Shown here: in pieces, positions 42,190 to 52,917 of the stretch
How the letters are laid out: each line of letters starts with the position of its first letter
Numbering within the stretch: position 1 is the first letter of the stretch
Source: Charina bottae
Lineage: Eukaryota; Chordata; Lepidosauria; Squamata; Charinaidae
Reading direction: 5' to 3'
DNA: 64,000 nt
Assembly (NCBI GenBank): GCA_023362775.1
Contig: JALMGJ010000006.1
Coordinates: forward strand, 58,557,501 to 58,621,500
Notes under the pieces: model-generated
Told to the model about the DNA's origin: nothing
The model's database searches: none
The model's input: only the letters and a program-made list of their open reading frames with translations
Translations under genes and position numbers: made by a program

Positions 42190-44727
42190 TACGCCCCACC
42201 AGGTCCTGCTGCAAATCAAGTAGAGAGAGATTGTGGTGAGATTGAATGGATGCAGCCATTTTTTGCTTGTGGGCTGGGAAAGACACTGTATTGTTGCCCA
42301 CAAGCAAAATAGCAATAACTTCAAAACCTTGCTAGATAGCACTCATGCATCTGGATCTTTCAGAAAACCACCCAGATTTCAGGTGTCTGGACTATTTTCA
42401 CTCTTGTAAATCTAAAGCACTTGCTCTTATTACTTTGATTCATACTGTATATGCCAAAAACTGACCAAGAGCACTGCTGTTCTTTGTAGAGAAGCTGAGT
42501 AAAGTTTACTGTTCTTACAGGTCTAAAGTGTCTTTTTATTCAGCTCAGTGGGAGGAAAAAAATAGAAAATAAAATGTGTTGCTTCAGAAACAGATTCAGC
42601 AACAGTAACTGGTATTTATAAAGTTTAGTAAAATGAAATTTCAAGGGCTTTATCAGAGAGAATACACATCCAACCATGTAAGCATGCCAGCAGGAATTTG
42701 AGATGGGTCTGGAGTGATTTGGAATGGATGTATGGGAATTATTTATTATCTTACACATATCAGCAACTACCAGCTATCAGCAAGCTTTGCTTGCTTTACA
42801 GTGTCTGCTATGGCAGATTCCCTCTATAATTTATATTTTAATTAAGCACACTAATTGAGAGCTTTTATTAAAAAAAAAAGCACACACATCCATTTAATCT
42901 GCTTATGTGAAATATAGCTCCAAGCAGGCTCTAACTTTTCGGGGGTGAAAAAGTTAATGCTCATTTTACTGGGATAGGTATTCATCATTGTTTCAGATGG
43001 GTTCAGCCAACACGTATTTCTTTTTATGGAAAAGGGAGTACCATTTTTCTTTAGCTTGAAAATGGTATTTTTTACAGCAGGAATAGGAAACATATGGTTC
43101 TTTAGATGTGACTTGACGCTCAAACCCTGTTAATCCCAGCCATTATGGCCCAGGGTTATAATTTCTGTCGCCAAACAATATTGTTGTTTGTTGAGAGTCA
43201 TTTGAGTCAGGCAGCATACAAATTTAATAAATAATAAGAATAATAAGAATAATACTTAACTAGAGGGTCAAATGTTCCCCATTATTGCTTGGCTGGTTAT
43301 GAAGAGATAACTTTTCAGCATCATGTTTTTATGCTGTCTGCAGAACAGTTTATCTTGGGTAAACATTTCTCTAAGATTTTTATGTTCAAAATACAAGTAG
43401 AGTGGAAAATGTGTTCTGAATATGTTGCACAACATGGCTCTGTTGTAAGTATTCCTCAGGTTTTCCAAGTAGCTTATAAAATAAGAACAAATATTTGAAA
43501 TGCTCTGATGTGAGATTAGTCTCATTCTTGTCAAGTGCCAAGCAATAGGAATTCCAGTTTTGTTTGGTCTTTATAGAGTTAATGCTTCTTTTGTAGTAAG
43601 GACTGTTTGTTCAGTAAGAAATACAGCTTTGATTACCATTGGTTCAATTGTTTTGACATCATAGCCTGTGGTATCACAGAAAGACGGTTATAAGAGTCAT
43701 CCTAGAACAAAGGGACTTCAAAGGAAGATGGCAGCATAGAATTGAACATGAGCAAATTGAACTTGATTACCATTGGCTTATATTTAGCTGTAAATTGCTT
43801 ATCACACTGCATGCATTAATTAGGTTAACAGTTCCACCATGTCTGTCTTACCAAGATGGACAACATTTCTTTTTTCTGAATATCTGCTGTCAAAAATATT
43901 TTGATTCCCTTTAGGTTTTGCATTTCATTTTCCTTTGATCTTACTGATTACAGTTTCTTTTGTTAGCCATGTAAACCAGCTGACTTTATTCCATGACAGC
44001 TTATAACAGATGCCCCCCAGATGATTTGACATCCATCCCTAGCTATTATCATCAGTGGGAAGGATAATGGGATACGGAATCAAACTAACTGGATGACAGC
44101 AGCTTGTGTAGCCTGGTTTAAATATATCAATTTTTAGGTCTTACTCATATCTGCTGCAACTGAATATATGGCTATCCTACAATGAAGGAGAAATCTTTAA
44201 CTCAATGCTACTGGCAAAGTGTTTAAATTGTGCATTAGCAGCACAGAAAACTTTTTAAATAATTCTTTGGGGGTTTCAGTGAGTTGCTATGAAAATATTT
44301 CTAAAGGTGAGTAATACTTCCTTTGGTTTCAGTTACAAGACTTTATTTTTTTCTGTCTTCTATTTTGGTTTATTTTGAGCCACAGAAATTTGGATATAAA
44401 CAAAAACAGGATTTAATTTCTGTTAAATAACTCAACAGTTGAACTTTTGTACACTGAAGAAAAAATAAAAATAAATGATGTTTTTGAATTCTGCATGAAA
44501 TTAAACTACTTTCAACAAAAATATAATAAGATGTAAAAAGATATCCCACAGGAAAACTTGGATGTATTTAAACCAAATATAGGATCAGTGTAGTAAAGTC
44601 TAACTGAAAGAGTTGAAAAGTGTATGTTTAACTATTGAAGTTTAACTATTGAACAATATGTTGTTCATACAAAAGCTATCTGGCTCCTTGTCAATTCCTA
44701 TATTGACATGGAAAGAATTGCACTTCC
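42190..44727. other. long A+T-rich stretch without recognised genes
   Basis: Nothing coding is supported. A weak LINE-tail-like string (GGCAGCATACAAATTTAATA) occurs near 43210-43230, followed by AATAAG repeats. The rest looks unique. Confidence 0.45.
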
Positions 44728-44735
44728 CCTGAAGG

Positions 44736-44938
44736 CAGAGCTTTCCAAACTGTGTGTCGGGACACGTTAGTGTGTCGGCTGCAGTGTCTGGGTGTGTTGC
44801 GGCTGCTGCTGCCTCCGAGCCCTGCCAGGATTCCCCGCAGGTCCTAGTGCCTGCCTTGTGCCCCGCTGTAAGAGTGTGTCGCGAAATGATGCACGTCTAA
44901 AAAGTGTGTCACCAACATGAAAAGTTTGGAAAGCTCTG
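44736..44938. mobile_element. Non-autonomous hAT element, subfamily 2, reverse copy
   Basis: A 203-bp copy of the 41830-42180 element in the opposite orientation, carrying one instead of three internal units. Ends CAGAGCTTTCCAAAC and GTTTGGAAAGCTCTG; exact 8-bp TSD CCTGAAGG (44728-44735 and 44939-44946). Confidence 0.92.
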
Positions 44939-44989
44939 CCTGAAGGAATGTATCCACAATTTTGAAGTTCTGTTGGACTTATGGATATT

Positions 44990-45640
44990 ACTGGATCAGA
45001 AGGTGGAAACCATGGCCAGGAAGCCTTCATCCAGTTTTTTCTGGCGAACCAGTTGCAGCCCTATTAGGAGTGGGGGCCTTGGTGATGGTAACTCATATCC
45101 TTATTCCCCTCAAGACTAGACTGTTGTAACATCTTTGATGGGGATGCCTCTGAGGATGATCTGGAACCTGCAAACAGGTACAGTTAGAAACTGGCACAGA
45201 ATGTGCCTGCTGATCGGTGACAGCCATGTAAAGCCAGTTTTGTAGGCACTGCATTGGTTACCTATAAATTATTAGGTTCAATTAGGCTTTAGTCTATAAA
45301 CCCTTACATGACTTGGTTCCCAGGTATATCTAGGACCATTTCCTTCAGGTTGAACTTGCCTGCCCTGTTGCTTGATTCAGGAAGGGATCCTACATGAACC
45401 TTGGCAAAGGGGGCAGGAGGTAAACTGTTCTGAAATAACATCTGCCCAGACGTCCAGTTGGTATCTACCCACCTGTCTTTTGAGAAAATGTTAAAGATGG
45501 AATCATTTGGCTGGGCTTTTGATAACTGATGACAATTTGAGTTGGACACTGTTGTGTATGATTGTTGTGATTTGACAGTTTTTAAATATTTGGAGGGATT
45601 TTAAATTGTTATGTTGTTTCATTATTAGGTGTTGTGGACT
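44990..45640 (+). mobile_element. Old L2-like LINE fragment
   Basis: Fragments such as VT(H)...LDYCN (CTAGACTGTTGTAACATCTT) and TGCATTGGTTACCTATAAAT correspond to the HALVISHIDYCN and LHWVPV stretches of the better L2 copies. It is very diverged with many indels, so assignment to L2 rather than a related LINE is tentative. Confidence 0.5.
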
Positions 45641-46466
45641 CTCTGGAGTTAAACTGAGTGGAATAGTAGTCAGAAACTATAAACAAACAAACAAAAAATA
45701 ATAACATATATTAAGTAGAACTTGCAGTGTATTCTCACCTTCAGAGGTGCAAAGCTGATAATATGTTTTGTATAACATCTTCAAAGGAATAAAATTCACA
45801 AGGGAATAAGAAAACAATAATATACTACCCTTCCTGGATATCCTCATCAGCAGAGGAAACAATGGCAAATTAGAAATGCAAGTCTATTGAAAAAAACCCA
45901 CACTAACCAAGTGCTCCATTACCAAAGTAACAACCCAACTTCCCACAAGAGGAGCTGTGTAAGAACATTATTCAGATGAGCGCAAACACACTGCAGCAAC
46001 CCAGAACGCCAGAAAAAGGAAACAGACCATCTATACAACATCTTCCAACAAAATGGTTACCCATGCAACTTTATCAAAAATTGCCTGACCACTCAACCCA
46101 CTACAGCACAACCAACACAAGCTGTGAAAAGGATAACACTACCATACATCAAAAACATCTCAGAAACAACCAACAGACTATTACAACCACACAGCATCAC
46201 CATGGCATACAAACCAACTAAAGCCCTCCAAAAGACCCAGTAGCCCAAAAAGAAAAAAACAGGACTCATTTACAACATACACTGTAACAGCCATTATGTA
46301 GGACAGACAGGCAGAAGACTAGCAGAGCACATCCATGAATACCACCTAGCAGTCAGAAGACACGATGAAAACTCCTCAATCTCACAACACATGGACAGAC
46401 TCAACCATAGTTTCAACTGGGAAGCTGGGAGCATCCTAGTCCAGGCTAAATCCAAAAACGCTAGGG

Positions 46467-46737
46467 CAGGGCTTTCCAAAGTTTTTCCCGCGGCGACACA
46501 CCAACCGGCGTTGGTGTGTCACCATGGGAAAACCCGGAAGTGCCATCCTTGCAGCAGCGCGCAAAAACCCGGAAGTGCTGCTGCCGCTTTCGGGTTTTGT
46601 GCACTGCAGTTGGTGTGTTGCCGTGGGAAAACCCAGAAGCGCTGATGATGATCAGCGCTTCTGGGTTGTGTGGCGACACACCAGACTGTGTGTGGCGACA
46701 CACTTTTGTGTCGCCTCACACAGTTTGGAAAGCTCTG
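46467..46737. mobile_element. Non-autonomous hAT element, subfamily 1, inside the PLE
   Basis: A 271-bp copy, equal in length to that at 5421-5691 and very similar throughout. TSD CGCTAGGG / TGCTAGGG (7 of 8 bases). Removing it would rejoin the PLE reading between KSKNAR and EFLEAW, so it arrived after the PLE. Confidence 0.92.
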
Positions 46738-46859
46738 TGCTAGGGAATTCCTGGAAGCTTGGCATTCAGACAAAGGAGCCATTAGTAGACACATAGAAAT
46801 AAACCATATTTACACACCATTCAAACTGTATATAAACAGGGAGCAAACCCCACACTCAT

Positions 46860-46905
46860 TCTCACTGATGATGTTACCTAGTTGGGGATGAAACATCTGC
46901 AAGCA
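46860..46905 (+). ncRNA. Decayed hammerhead-ribozyme-like motif of the PLE
   Basis: CTGATGA (46865-46871) is followed by a potential stem II (GTTACC pairing partly with GGGGAT) and GAAAC (46890-46894), then ATC TGCAAG. Penelope-like elements are known to carry hammerhead ribozymes. Here the cleavage triplet reads ATC and stem II has a mispair, so activity is doubtful. Confidence 0.6.
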
Positions 46906-46960
46906 AACAACCAAGCTCAGAGAGCACCCAGGACTCTACAGTTCAACCTGGAGCTACATA

Positions 46961-47869
46961 TATTCTCTTCTATTATTGATTTTTGATTTCATATAACATT
47001 CTTTGTTTTGCATCCCAGTGACCACTTGCAAAGAAGACCTGTCCTTTCCCCCCTGCCCCCTTCCAACTATTGCTCAATATTTTGTGCTACTAACCATGCT
47101 CAGAATGTATTTTGGTGGAAATGAAGGCTCTTAGATATTTTTTATGTCTGCAAGATTGGGGGTATCCTTGAGCATAGATTTCCCTCTTTTTCTCAGTGTT
47201 CCTATTTTATTCTACTCCAATCTAATCTGATCAATTTCAAAGGGAGTGATAAAAACTACAGTTGCAGTATTTTTCTTTACATTGTCTCTAGTCAGGTGAC
47301 ATATTACCTAAGTAACCCAACTGTCCAGCTTGCATGACACAATGGATGATAAATTAACTACATGAGTGGGATTCACTTGGCACACCGGGCTAAAGTATAG
47401 TTGTCTTGTTTGTGATACATTGTGTCACATTGTTTGTGATACATTGTGTCATGAACACAACCATTATATTGAACTGCCTTTTATTTCACTCCTGTTTCAT
47501 TGTTCAGCATCTCTAGAGAATGCTGGGAAAGACCCCTATCTGAACTCCTGCAGAGCTGGTCTGTAAACAAATGAATTAGATAGGCCAGTGGTCCAATTCA
47601 GTGATTTCTAGGTGTATTTACTTTGCCAGTTAAAGAACAGGTACAGTATATGGGTAATGCATGCAACATATGGAAAGCCACTTGCTAAATCAAATAGTTG
47701 AAAGTAGGGATTTAATTTTCTAAATGTGTATCTTGAAGATGAATGGATAATTTCTAGCAGTTTTGCTATTACTGTGCAGTCTGTTATCAACACCTAGTGG
47801 TGAACTAAGGGAATGAGATTGTGTATAAACTCTGGAGAATCTTAATACTGTAAGCAAAAACAAATCAAT
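46961..47869. other. no recognised feature
   Basis: A+T-rich; a 24-bp direct duplication based on GTTTGTGATACATTGTGTCA lies near 47408-47452. No gene is seen. Confidence 0.45.
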
Positions 47870-48480
47870 TGTATTTTATTTAGCATATTTATATAACTAC
47901 CCATCTCACAAACACATGACTCTGGATGGCGTACAACACAACAACAGTTAAAAACTCCGTAACAATCTAAAAACAAGCAAGAATAAACAAAATAAACATA
48001 TAAAGTAAACATATAAAATAAACATATAAAACCCAAGGAAGCGGGAGAACAAACATCACTTGATCTCATACCTTGCAGGCTCTCCCTGGGATCCCCAAGG
48101 CTGGTGAAAAAAACATAAGGGCCTTCTGGAAGACTAACAGAGATCGGGCTAACCTCACCTCGGGGAGAATGATGTTCCAGATGGCGGGAGCCACAGCAAA
48201 AAAGGTACACTGCCTGGGTCCCACCAGATGGAGCTTCTTTGGAGATGGGACCTGCAGTATACCCCTCCTGCCTGGCCTGGTGGGTCAGGTAGATGTAATC
48301 GGGAAGAGGCGGTCCCTCAAATAACTTGGTCCTATGCCATGTAGGGCTTTAATGGTCAAAAACAGCACCTTGAATTGTGTGTGCCTCCTAGGGGCACACA
48401 TAACTGTCCACACAGCCACATTCTGCACCAGCTGAAGCTTCCGGATGCTCTTCAAGGGCAACCCCATCTTACATAGCATT
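47870..48480 (-). mobile_element. L2-type LINE 3' fragment
   Basis: Minus-strand reading gives MGLPLKSIRKLQLVQNVAVW, QFKVLFLTIKALHGIGPSYL, RDRLFPITST and a weak continuation to the 3' UTR. An internal deletion removes about 45 bases next to CAPRRHT. The 3' tail lies toward 47880. Confidence 0.8.
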
Positions 48481-48845
48481 TTAAAATACCTTTGCTTTTC
48501 AGTATGAACATTCTTGATAATACTCAGGTGCATGTTAGGTTAGCTTCCCCCCCTTTTTTTCTTTTCTTTTCTTACCGTGATAAGGTAAATAGCTTGGGGT
48601 AGAAATGTACTGTATTCATCAATACACAGTTGTATAATTTTAGAGAATTACTAAATTGTATTCTGGTCAACTAATCCACCCGATTTACCTACTGGTGTTG
48701 GGTAAGTGAAGACTGCTCTGGAGCAAAATAGAAACTGCCCTTAGTGTTTAGTGTGGGATGAATTAAGGAGAATTATTGATGGATTTCCTTGGCTTCATTT
48801 CTTGTCAAGACTTTCATGCTAGCAAGAAAATAACTGCCAACCACT

Positions 48846-50318
48846 CTCCATAAACTGCCAGAGGAACGTATTTACCCTGTTATCTGGGAATGGTTTGATC
48901 CTGTTGGGCCTGATGAAGTAGACAGGATCCTCCGGATTGTAAATGCCACCACATGTCAGCTTGACCTGTGTCCCTCCTGGATGGTTAAGTCAGCTAGGGA
49001 GGTGACATGTGGCTGGGTCCAGGCGATGATTAATACATCCTTGAGTTAGGGGGTGTTCCCGGCTGCCTTTAAGGAGGCGCTGGTGCACCCGCTGCTCAAG
49101 AAACAATCCCTGGACCCCACCATCTTGGGCAATTTTTGTCCGGTCTCCCACCTTCCCTTTTTGGGAAAGGTGGTTGAGAAGGTGGTGGCGTTGCAACTCC
49201 AGAGGATCCTGGAGGAAACAGATTATCTGGACCCCTTTCAGTCAGGTTTCAGGCTGGGATATGGGATGGAGACCGCATTGGTCGCACTTGTGGATGATCT
49301 CTGGCGGGAGTGGAATGGAGGGAGTGCGTCCATCCTGACTCTCTTAGATCTCTCAGCGGCTTTCGATACCGTCGACCACGGTATCCTTTTGGGGCGGCTC
49401 AGGGAGTTGGGGGTGGGCGGCGTGGTTTTATGCTGGTTCACCTCCTTCCTCCGGGGCCGTTCCCAGTCGGTGGTGATAGGGGAGGAGAGAGCCGACCCGC
49501 GACCTCTGATTTGTGGGGTGCCGCAGGGGTCGGTTCTCTCTCCTCTCCTGTTTAACATCTACATGAAGCCACTGGGCGAGATCATCTGTCACCATGGGAT
49601 GAGGTATCACCAATATGCTGATGATACTCAGTTATATATCTCCATCCCGGGTGAAGTAAGTGATGCGGTCGATGCCTTATCTCAGTGCCTGGAGGCTGTG
49701 GGAGTCTGGATGGGGAACAACAGGCTTCAGCTGAACCCTGGTAAGACGGAGTGGCTGTGGATTGATGGCCCCCATGTATCCGGGAAGTTATCATCTTTGG
49801 TTCTGGATAGGGTAGCACTACCCCACTCAGATCCAGTGCAGAATCTGGGGGTCCTCCTGGACTCACGACTCCTGCTCAAAGAGAAGTTGGCAGTCGTGGC
49901 CAGGAGGGCCTTTGCACAGCTTTGTGTTGTGTGCCAGCTATGCCCTTTCCTGGATCAGGATGCCCTCCGAACAGTCACTCATGCCCTTGTCATCTCTCAT
50001 ATAGATTATTGTAATGCGCTCTACATGGGGCTACCCTTGAAGAGTATCCAGAAGCTTCAGCTGGTCCAGAATGCAGCAGTGCGGGCAGTTATGAGTGCTA
50101 TAAGATCAGCACATGTGACACCTCTGCTGTGCGAGCTGCATTGGGTACCAGTTTGCTTCCGGGTCCAATTCAAGGTGTTGGTTATCACCTTTAAAGCCCT
50201 ACATGGCATGGGGCCAGGGTATCTGAGGGACCGTCTCATCCCGATAACATCGACCCGCCCCACCCGTTCATGCAGAGAGGGCATGCTTCGTACCCCTTCA
50301 ACAAGAGAATTTCATCTA
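48846..50318 (+). pseudogene. L2 reverse transcriptase, nearly open frame
   Basis: The reading frame is continuous to 50318 except for one TAG at 49047-49049, two codons before FPAAFKEALVHPLLKK. RT motifs in order: LPFLGKVVEKVVALQLQRIL, LLDLSAAFDTVDHGILLGRL (motif A), GVPQGSVLSPLLFNIYM (motif B), YHQYADDTQLYIS (catalytic motif C), LQLNPGKTEWLWI (motif D), then the L2 tail VTHALVISHIDYCNALYMG and LHWVPVCFRVQFKVLVITFK. It has no endonuclease domain and the C-terminus is cut by the insertion, so it is inactive as found. Confidence 0.93.
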
Positions 50319-50449
50319 TTTATTTTTATTTATTTTATTTTATCTTATTTATACCCCGCCTATCCCCTCCCTACTGGAGGGCTCTAGGCGGCTTACAACA
50401 TCAGTATATATATCAATTTATACATCATATATCATATACAATTTTTACC

Positions 50450-50640
50450 GCGCGATAGGGAGGAGGACAGGGAACCGGCTCTTCAGCTGCAGGCATCGGA
50501 CTACATGCCCCAGCATGCCTCGCTTCCGCGCTGGCTGCTGACGTCCAGGAAGCTGTTCTTTCGGATCCGTCGCCTCCGCCGTCATCACCGGGATTCTCCA
50601 GGTCTTCTTTTTTGGATCGAGGACGACCCTCCGCTGGATG
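50450..50640 (-). promoter_or_regulatory. CpG-rich promoter-like segment with ZNF143-like site
   Basis: ACTACATGCCCCAGCATGCC (50500-50519) closely fits the ZNF143/THAP11 site consensus ACTACA..TCCCA..ATGC. Nearby are CGCTTCCGCG (ETS-like) and CTGACGTCC (CRE-like). Such clusters are characteristic of host CpG-island promoters and are unexpected in the middle of a retroposon. Function here is not shown. Confidence 0.4.
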
Positions 50641-50828
50641 CCGCAAATTGCCCCACGTGAGTGGTACCCATTCATCTACTTGCTATATTAGCTTTCGAAT
50701 CGCTGGGTTGGCAGAGAGCTAGGGCTAGTGACGAGAGCTCACCTCGCCACGCGGTTTCGAACTGCCAACCTTGTGGTCGGCAGTCTAACGGCTCAGCGGT
50801 TTAACCCGCTAGCCACCATGCCCCTATA
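50640..50828 (-). repeat. SINE family S2, tRNA-derived head
   Basis: Minus strand: GGCATGGTGGCTAGCGGGTT, GTCTAACGG-type loop, then GGTTGGCAGTTCGAAACCGC, a clear pol III B box. It continues to AATCGCTGGGTTGGCAGAGA-type sequence and TTCGAAAGCTAATATAGCAA, the point where the 40669 copy begins. It is a retroposed tRNA derivative, not a functional tRNA gene. Confidence 0.8.
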
Positions 50829-51190
50829 GTAGCGGACCCCGCCCTTATATCTAGCGGGTCCAGGAGGCGTGCCTTCTCTGCAATAGCGCCCGCATTATGG
50901 AACATCTTGCCCCTGGAGGTGAGGCTGACCCCCTCACTTCTGACCTTCCGGAAGTCTCTTAAGACCTGGCTCTGCCGCCTTGCCTGGGACGACGGAGGTG
51001 GTAGTGCCTCCTGGAGGTGGCTGGCTCCATAGTGCCTTGATCCCGATAGTGGATTTTAACCAACTTCTGGATTTTATTTATTCTCTCTATTTATTGTTTT
51101 AGGATAATTTTATGTATAGATTTTAACTTTTGCTATTCTGTAAACCACCCAGAGTCCTCTATTCGGGGAGATGGGCGGGGATAAATTGAA

Positions 51191-51229
<39 letters not shown>

Positions 51230-51239
51230 AGGGGGTGAG

Positions 51240-52062
51240 GAAGAGTTTGGTGTATGTAAGGAATGACTTGTAACAGCATGCTTAGCTTCCTGCCTTGTCA
51301 CCCAACTAACAGGCGGAAGGCATGGAGCACCACAACACCTGTGATAGGTCAATTCGGTTATTTCTGAATAGAAGAGACTCGGAAAAATGGTGGCATTGTC
51401 TTCCCCTGCTACTCCCAGAAATAAAAACAGTTAAAGTAGAACCACACAAAACTGTTCGTTGGCAGAAGTGCTGGAAAATCCATAATGCAACCAATGGTGA
51501 CAAAACAAGTAACATTTTCAGTGGCAGAAACCATCTACCTTTCCTGGTTTAAATCGGCCTTCTGGGCAACACAGGTCTAATGCTCTTTCAAAAGAGCACT
51601 AAATCCATGTACATAAGGAATCCAGTAATGAATTAGTCAGTCCTTATGCAGGCAGAGGCCTCTGCAAAAGCCAAGTGTCTGGTCTCTCCTGAAGCCCAAG
51701 CCAAAATGGCAGGGAAGGGCAGTTCCCAGCAATCAGTAGGGAGGTGGACCCATGGAAGCCTAAAGTGGCCACACCTGACTGCATCGGTAATTGCATTGTC
51801 AATGGAGTGTGCTAGATCACATGCATGGCAAAATTCATTCTGGGAAAAGAGGAAAACACTCTTTAAAACAAGAACAACTAAAGACAACTTTAGATGCCTC
51901 AACTATGGGCTACGAATGAGAAAAAGACAAGCTCATGAGGACATGGCATCAAAAATGCCAGTTACTGGGACATGTTTGTGCCATGGTTAAGGGCACTTAA
52001 GCCAGTCCTCTAATTTTTCAGAAACTTGCACACATTGTTTTAGGTTCCTTTCCACAACTATG
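51240..52062. other. no recognised feature
   Basis: Moderately A+T-rich. No gene or nameable repeat; short frames lack recognisable domains. Confidence 0.45.
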
Positions 52063-52158
52063 CTGCTCATGTAATGTATTGTCGAAGGCTTTCACGGCCG
52101 GAGTTCAATGGCTGTTGTGGGTCTTCCGGGCTGTGTGGCCGTGTTCTGGAAGTTGTGG

Positions 52159-52201
52159 TTCCTAACGTTTCGCCAGCATCTGTGGCCAGCATCTTCAGAG
52201 G
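52159..52201 (-). ncRNA. Hammerhead-ribozyme-like core, minus strand (other arm)
   Basis: The exact reverse complement of the core on the right arm. On the minus strand it reads CTGAAGA, GCTGGC-CACAGAT-GCTGGC, GAAAC, GTTAGG. The two cores are therefore convergent copies on opposite strands of the palindrome. Confidence 0.62.
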
Positions 52202-52241
52202 GCAGGAGCACAGATAGAAGCAAAATCTCAGAGAATGAAAA

Positions 52242-52284
52242 TCTCTGAAGATGCTGGCCACAGATGCTGGCGAAACGTTAGGAA
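52242..52284 (+). ncRNA. Hammerhead-ribozyme-like core, plus strand
   Basis: CTGAAGA (52245-52251, fits CUGANGA), then stem II GCTGGC / GCTGGC (52253-52258 and 52266-52271; six pairs including two adjacent G-U wobbles) closing loop CACAGAT, then GAAA (52272-52275), then C-GTT giving a two-base-pair stem III and a U at the cleavage position. Stem I can form from TCT before the core and AGG after it. The minimal stem III resembles hammerheads that act as dimers. Confidence 0.65.
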
Positions 52285-52346
52285 CCACAACTTCCAGAAC
52301 ACGGCCACACAGCCCGGAAGACCCACAACAGCCACTGCTCATGTAA

Positions 52347-52905
52347 GTTGGATATTGATTTTTTAAACTTGATTTTGGACACTGGCTGCTAAACTTGATA
52401 TCTTAAATAATGTTGATCTATTCTCCACCTCAGTTTGGTTGTATTCTCTTTCTTTCTACTGCTAGGCTGTTGCTTTTAAACTAAGGTATAAGGTATATTC
52501 TAGTTTAGAAAAAAGCCAGTTGAGGATAGATCAATATTTTAGAGCTAGCCTCTCCACAACAGTGTGAAGACAGCAGCCAAACATATTTCCTGTAATTTAA
52601 TTTGTATATATTCTGACTATTTCTTTTCTTTTTAATGTAAACAATATTTTTTAAAAAACAGTAATAGTACAGCTATTGAAGTAAACTGGTGCATGAATTG
52701 CTTCTATGCAGCGATTTTATTACTTGATTATACTACTAATGCTGTCATTGAATGTTACTGAGGCAGATTTAATTTTGTAAGAGTATTGAGCAAACCTGCA
52801 CATAGCTCTAATGAGTGAGCAAACCACAAATTAGGAATATAAAGCAGCCATTGGAAAACAAATCATACCGAAGGATAGGATTATGTTTTTTTTTTACAGA
52901 GTTCC
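52347..52905. other. no recognised feature
   Basis: A+T-rich spacer between the foldback element and a SINE. Confidence 0.4.
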
Positions 52906-52917
52906 AATTGTGGTAAT

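Larger units (their letters stand above)
45720..46960 (+). mobile_element. Penelope-like element (PLE), decayed, interrupted by hAT
   Basis: Decayed pieces of a Penelope polyprotein: FLDILISRGNNGKLEMQVY and KPTLT (end of RT), then a GIY-YIG-type region with CNSHYVGQTGRRLAEHIHEY and HLAVRRHDENSSISQHMD, then after the inserted hAT element EFLEAWHSDKGAISRHIEI, a typical PLE C-terminus. PLEs encode an RT related to telomerase plus a GIY-YIG endonuclease. Several frameshifts and stops are present and the RT catalytic core lies outside the fragment (5' truncation). A hammerhead-like motif overlaps the end of the reading frame. Confidence 0.85.
50319..50853. mobile_element. Composite insertion nested in the L2
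   Basis: It separates two contiguous parts of the L2 ORF; both junctions carry ATCTA (50314-50318 and 50849-50853), a plausible short target duplication. From left to right: a LINE-like reverse 3' tail (TTTATT repeats, TATACCCCGCCTATCCCCTC, CTCTAGGCGGCTTACAACAT), a CpG-rich promoter-like segment (50450-50650) and a reverse S2 SINE head (50640-50828). Read on the minus strand it is a tRNA-headed retroposon with a GC-rich middle and a LINE-type tail. Confidence 0.75.
48843..51236 (+). mobile_element. L2-type LINE, 5'-truncated, RT core intact
   Basis: Starts inside the region between endonuclease and RT (RIYPVIWEWFDPVGPDEVDR), continues through an almost unbroken RT domain, is interrupted at 50318 by a nested insertion, resumes at about 50854 (RRRAFSAIAPALWNILPLEV and FRKSLKTWLCRLAWDDGGG) and ends with the 3' UTR GGGGAGATGGGCGGGGATAA and (AAAT)n at 51189-51231. 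The lack of a 5' part is typical of LINE insertions. Confidence 0.93.
52075..52334. mobile_element. Foldback element with perfect 92-bp arms and 12-bp TSD
   Basis: Arms at 52109-52200 and 52243-52334 are exact reverse complements (92 of 92 by eye), around a 42-bp loop (52201-52242). The left side has an extra 34 bp (TGTATTGTCGAAGGCTTTCA and onward) absent on the right. The element is flanked by an exact 12-bp direct repeat CTGCTCATGTAA (52063-52074 and 52335-52346), a length more typical of target-primed retroposition than of DNA transposons. Each arm contains a hammerhead-like core, as found in Penelope-like elements, so this is probably a PLE-derived terminal unit in inverted duplication. 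Confidence 0.85.

Noticed and set aside
47408..47452. CRISPR-like or regulatory direct repeat
   Set aside because: Only two units of a 24-bp duplication in a vertebrate genome; simple local duplication.
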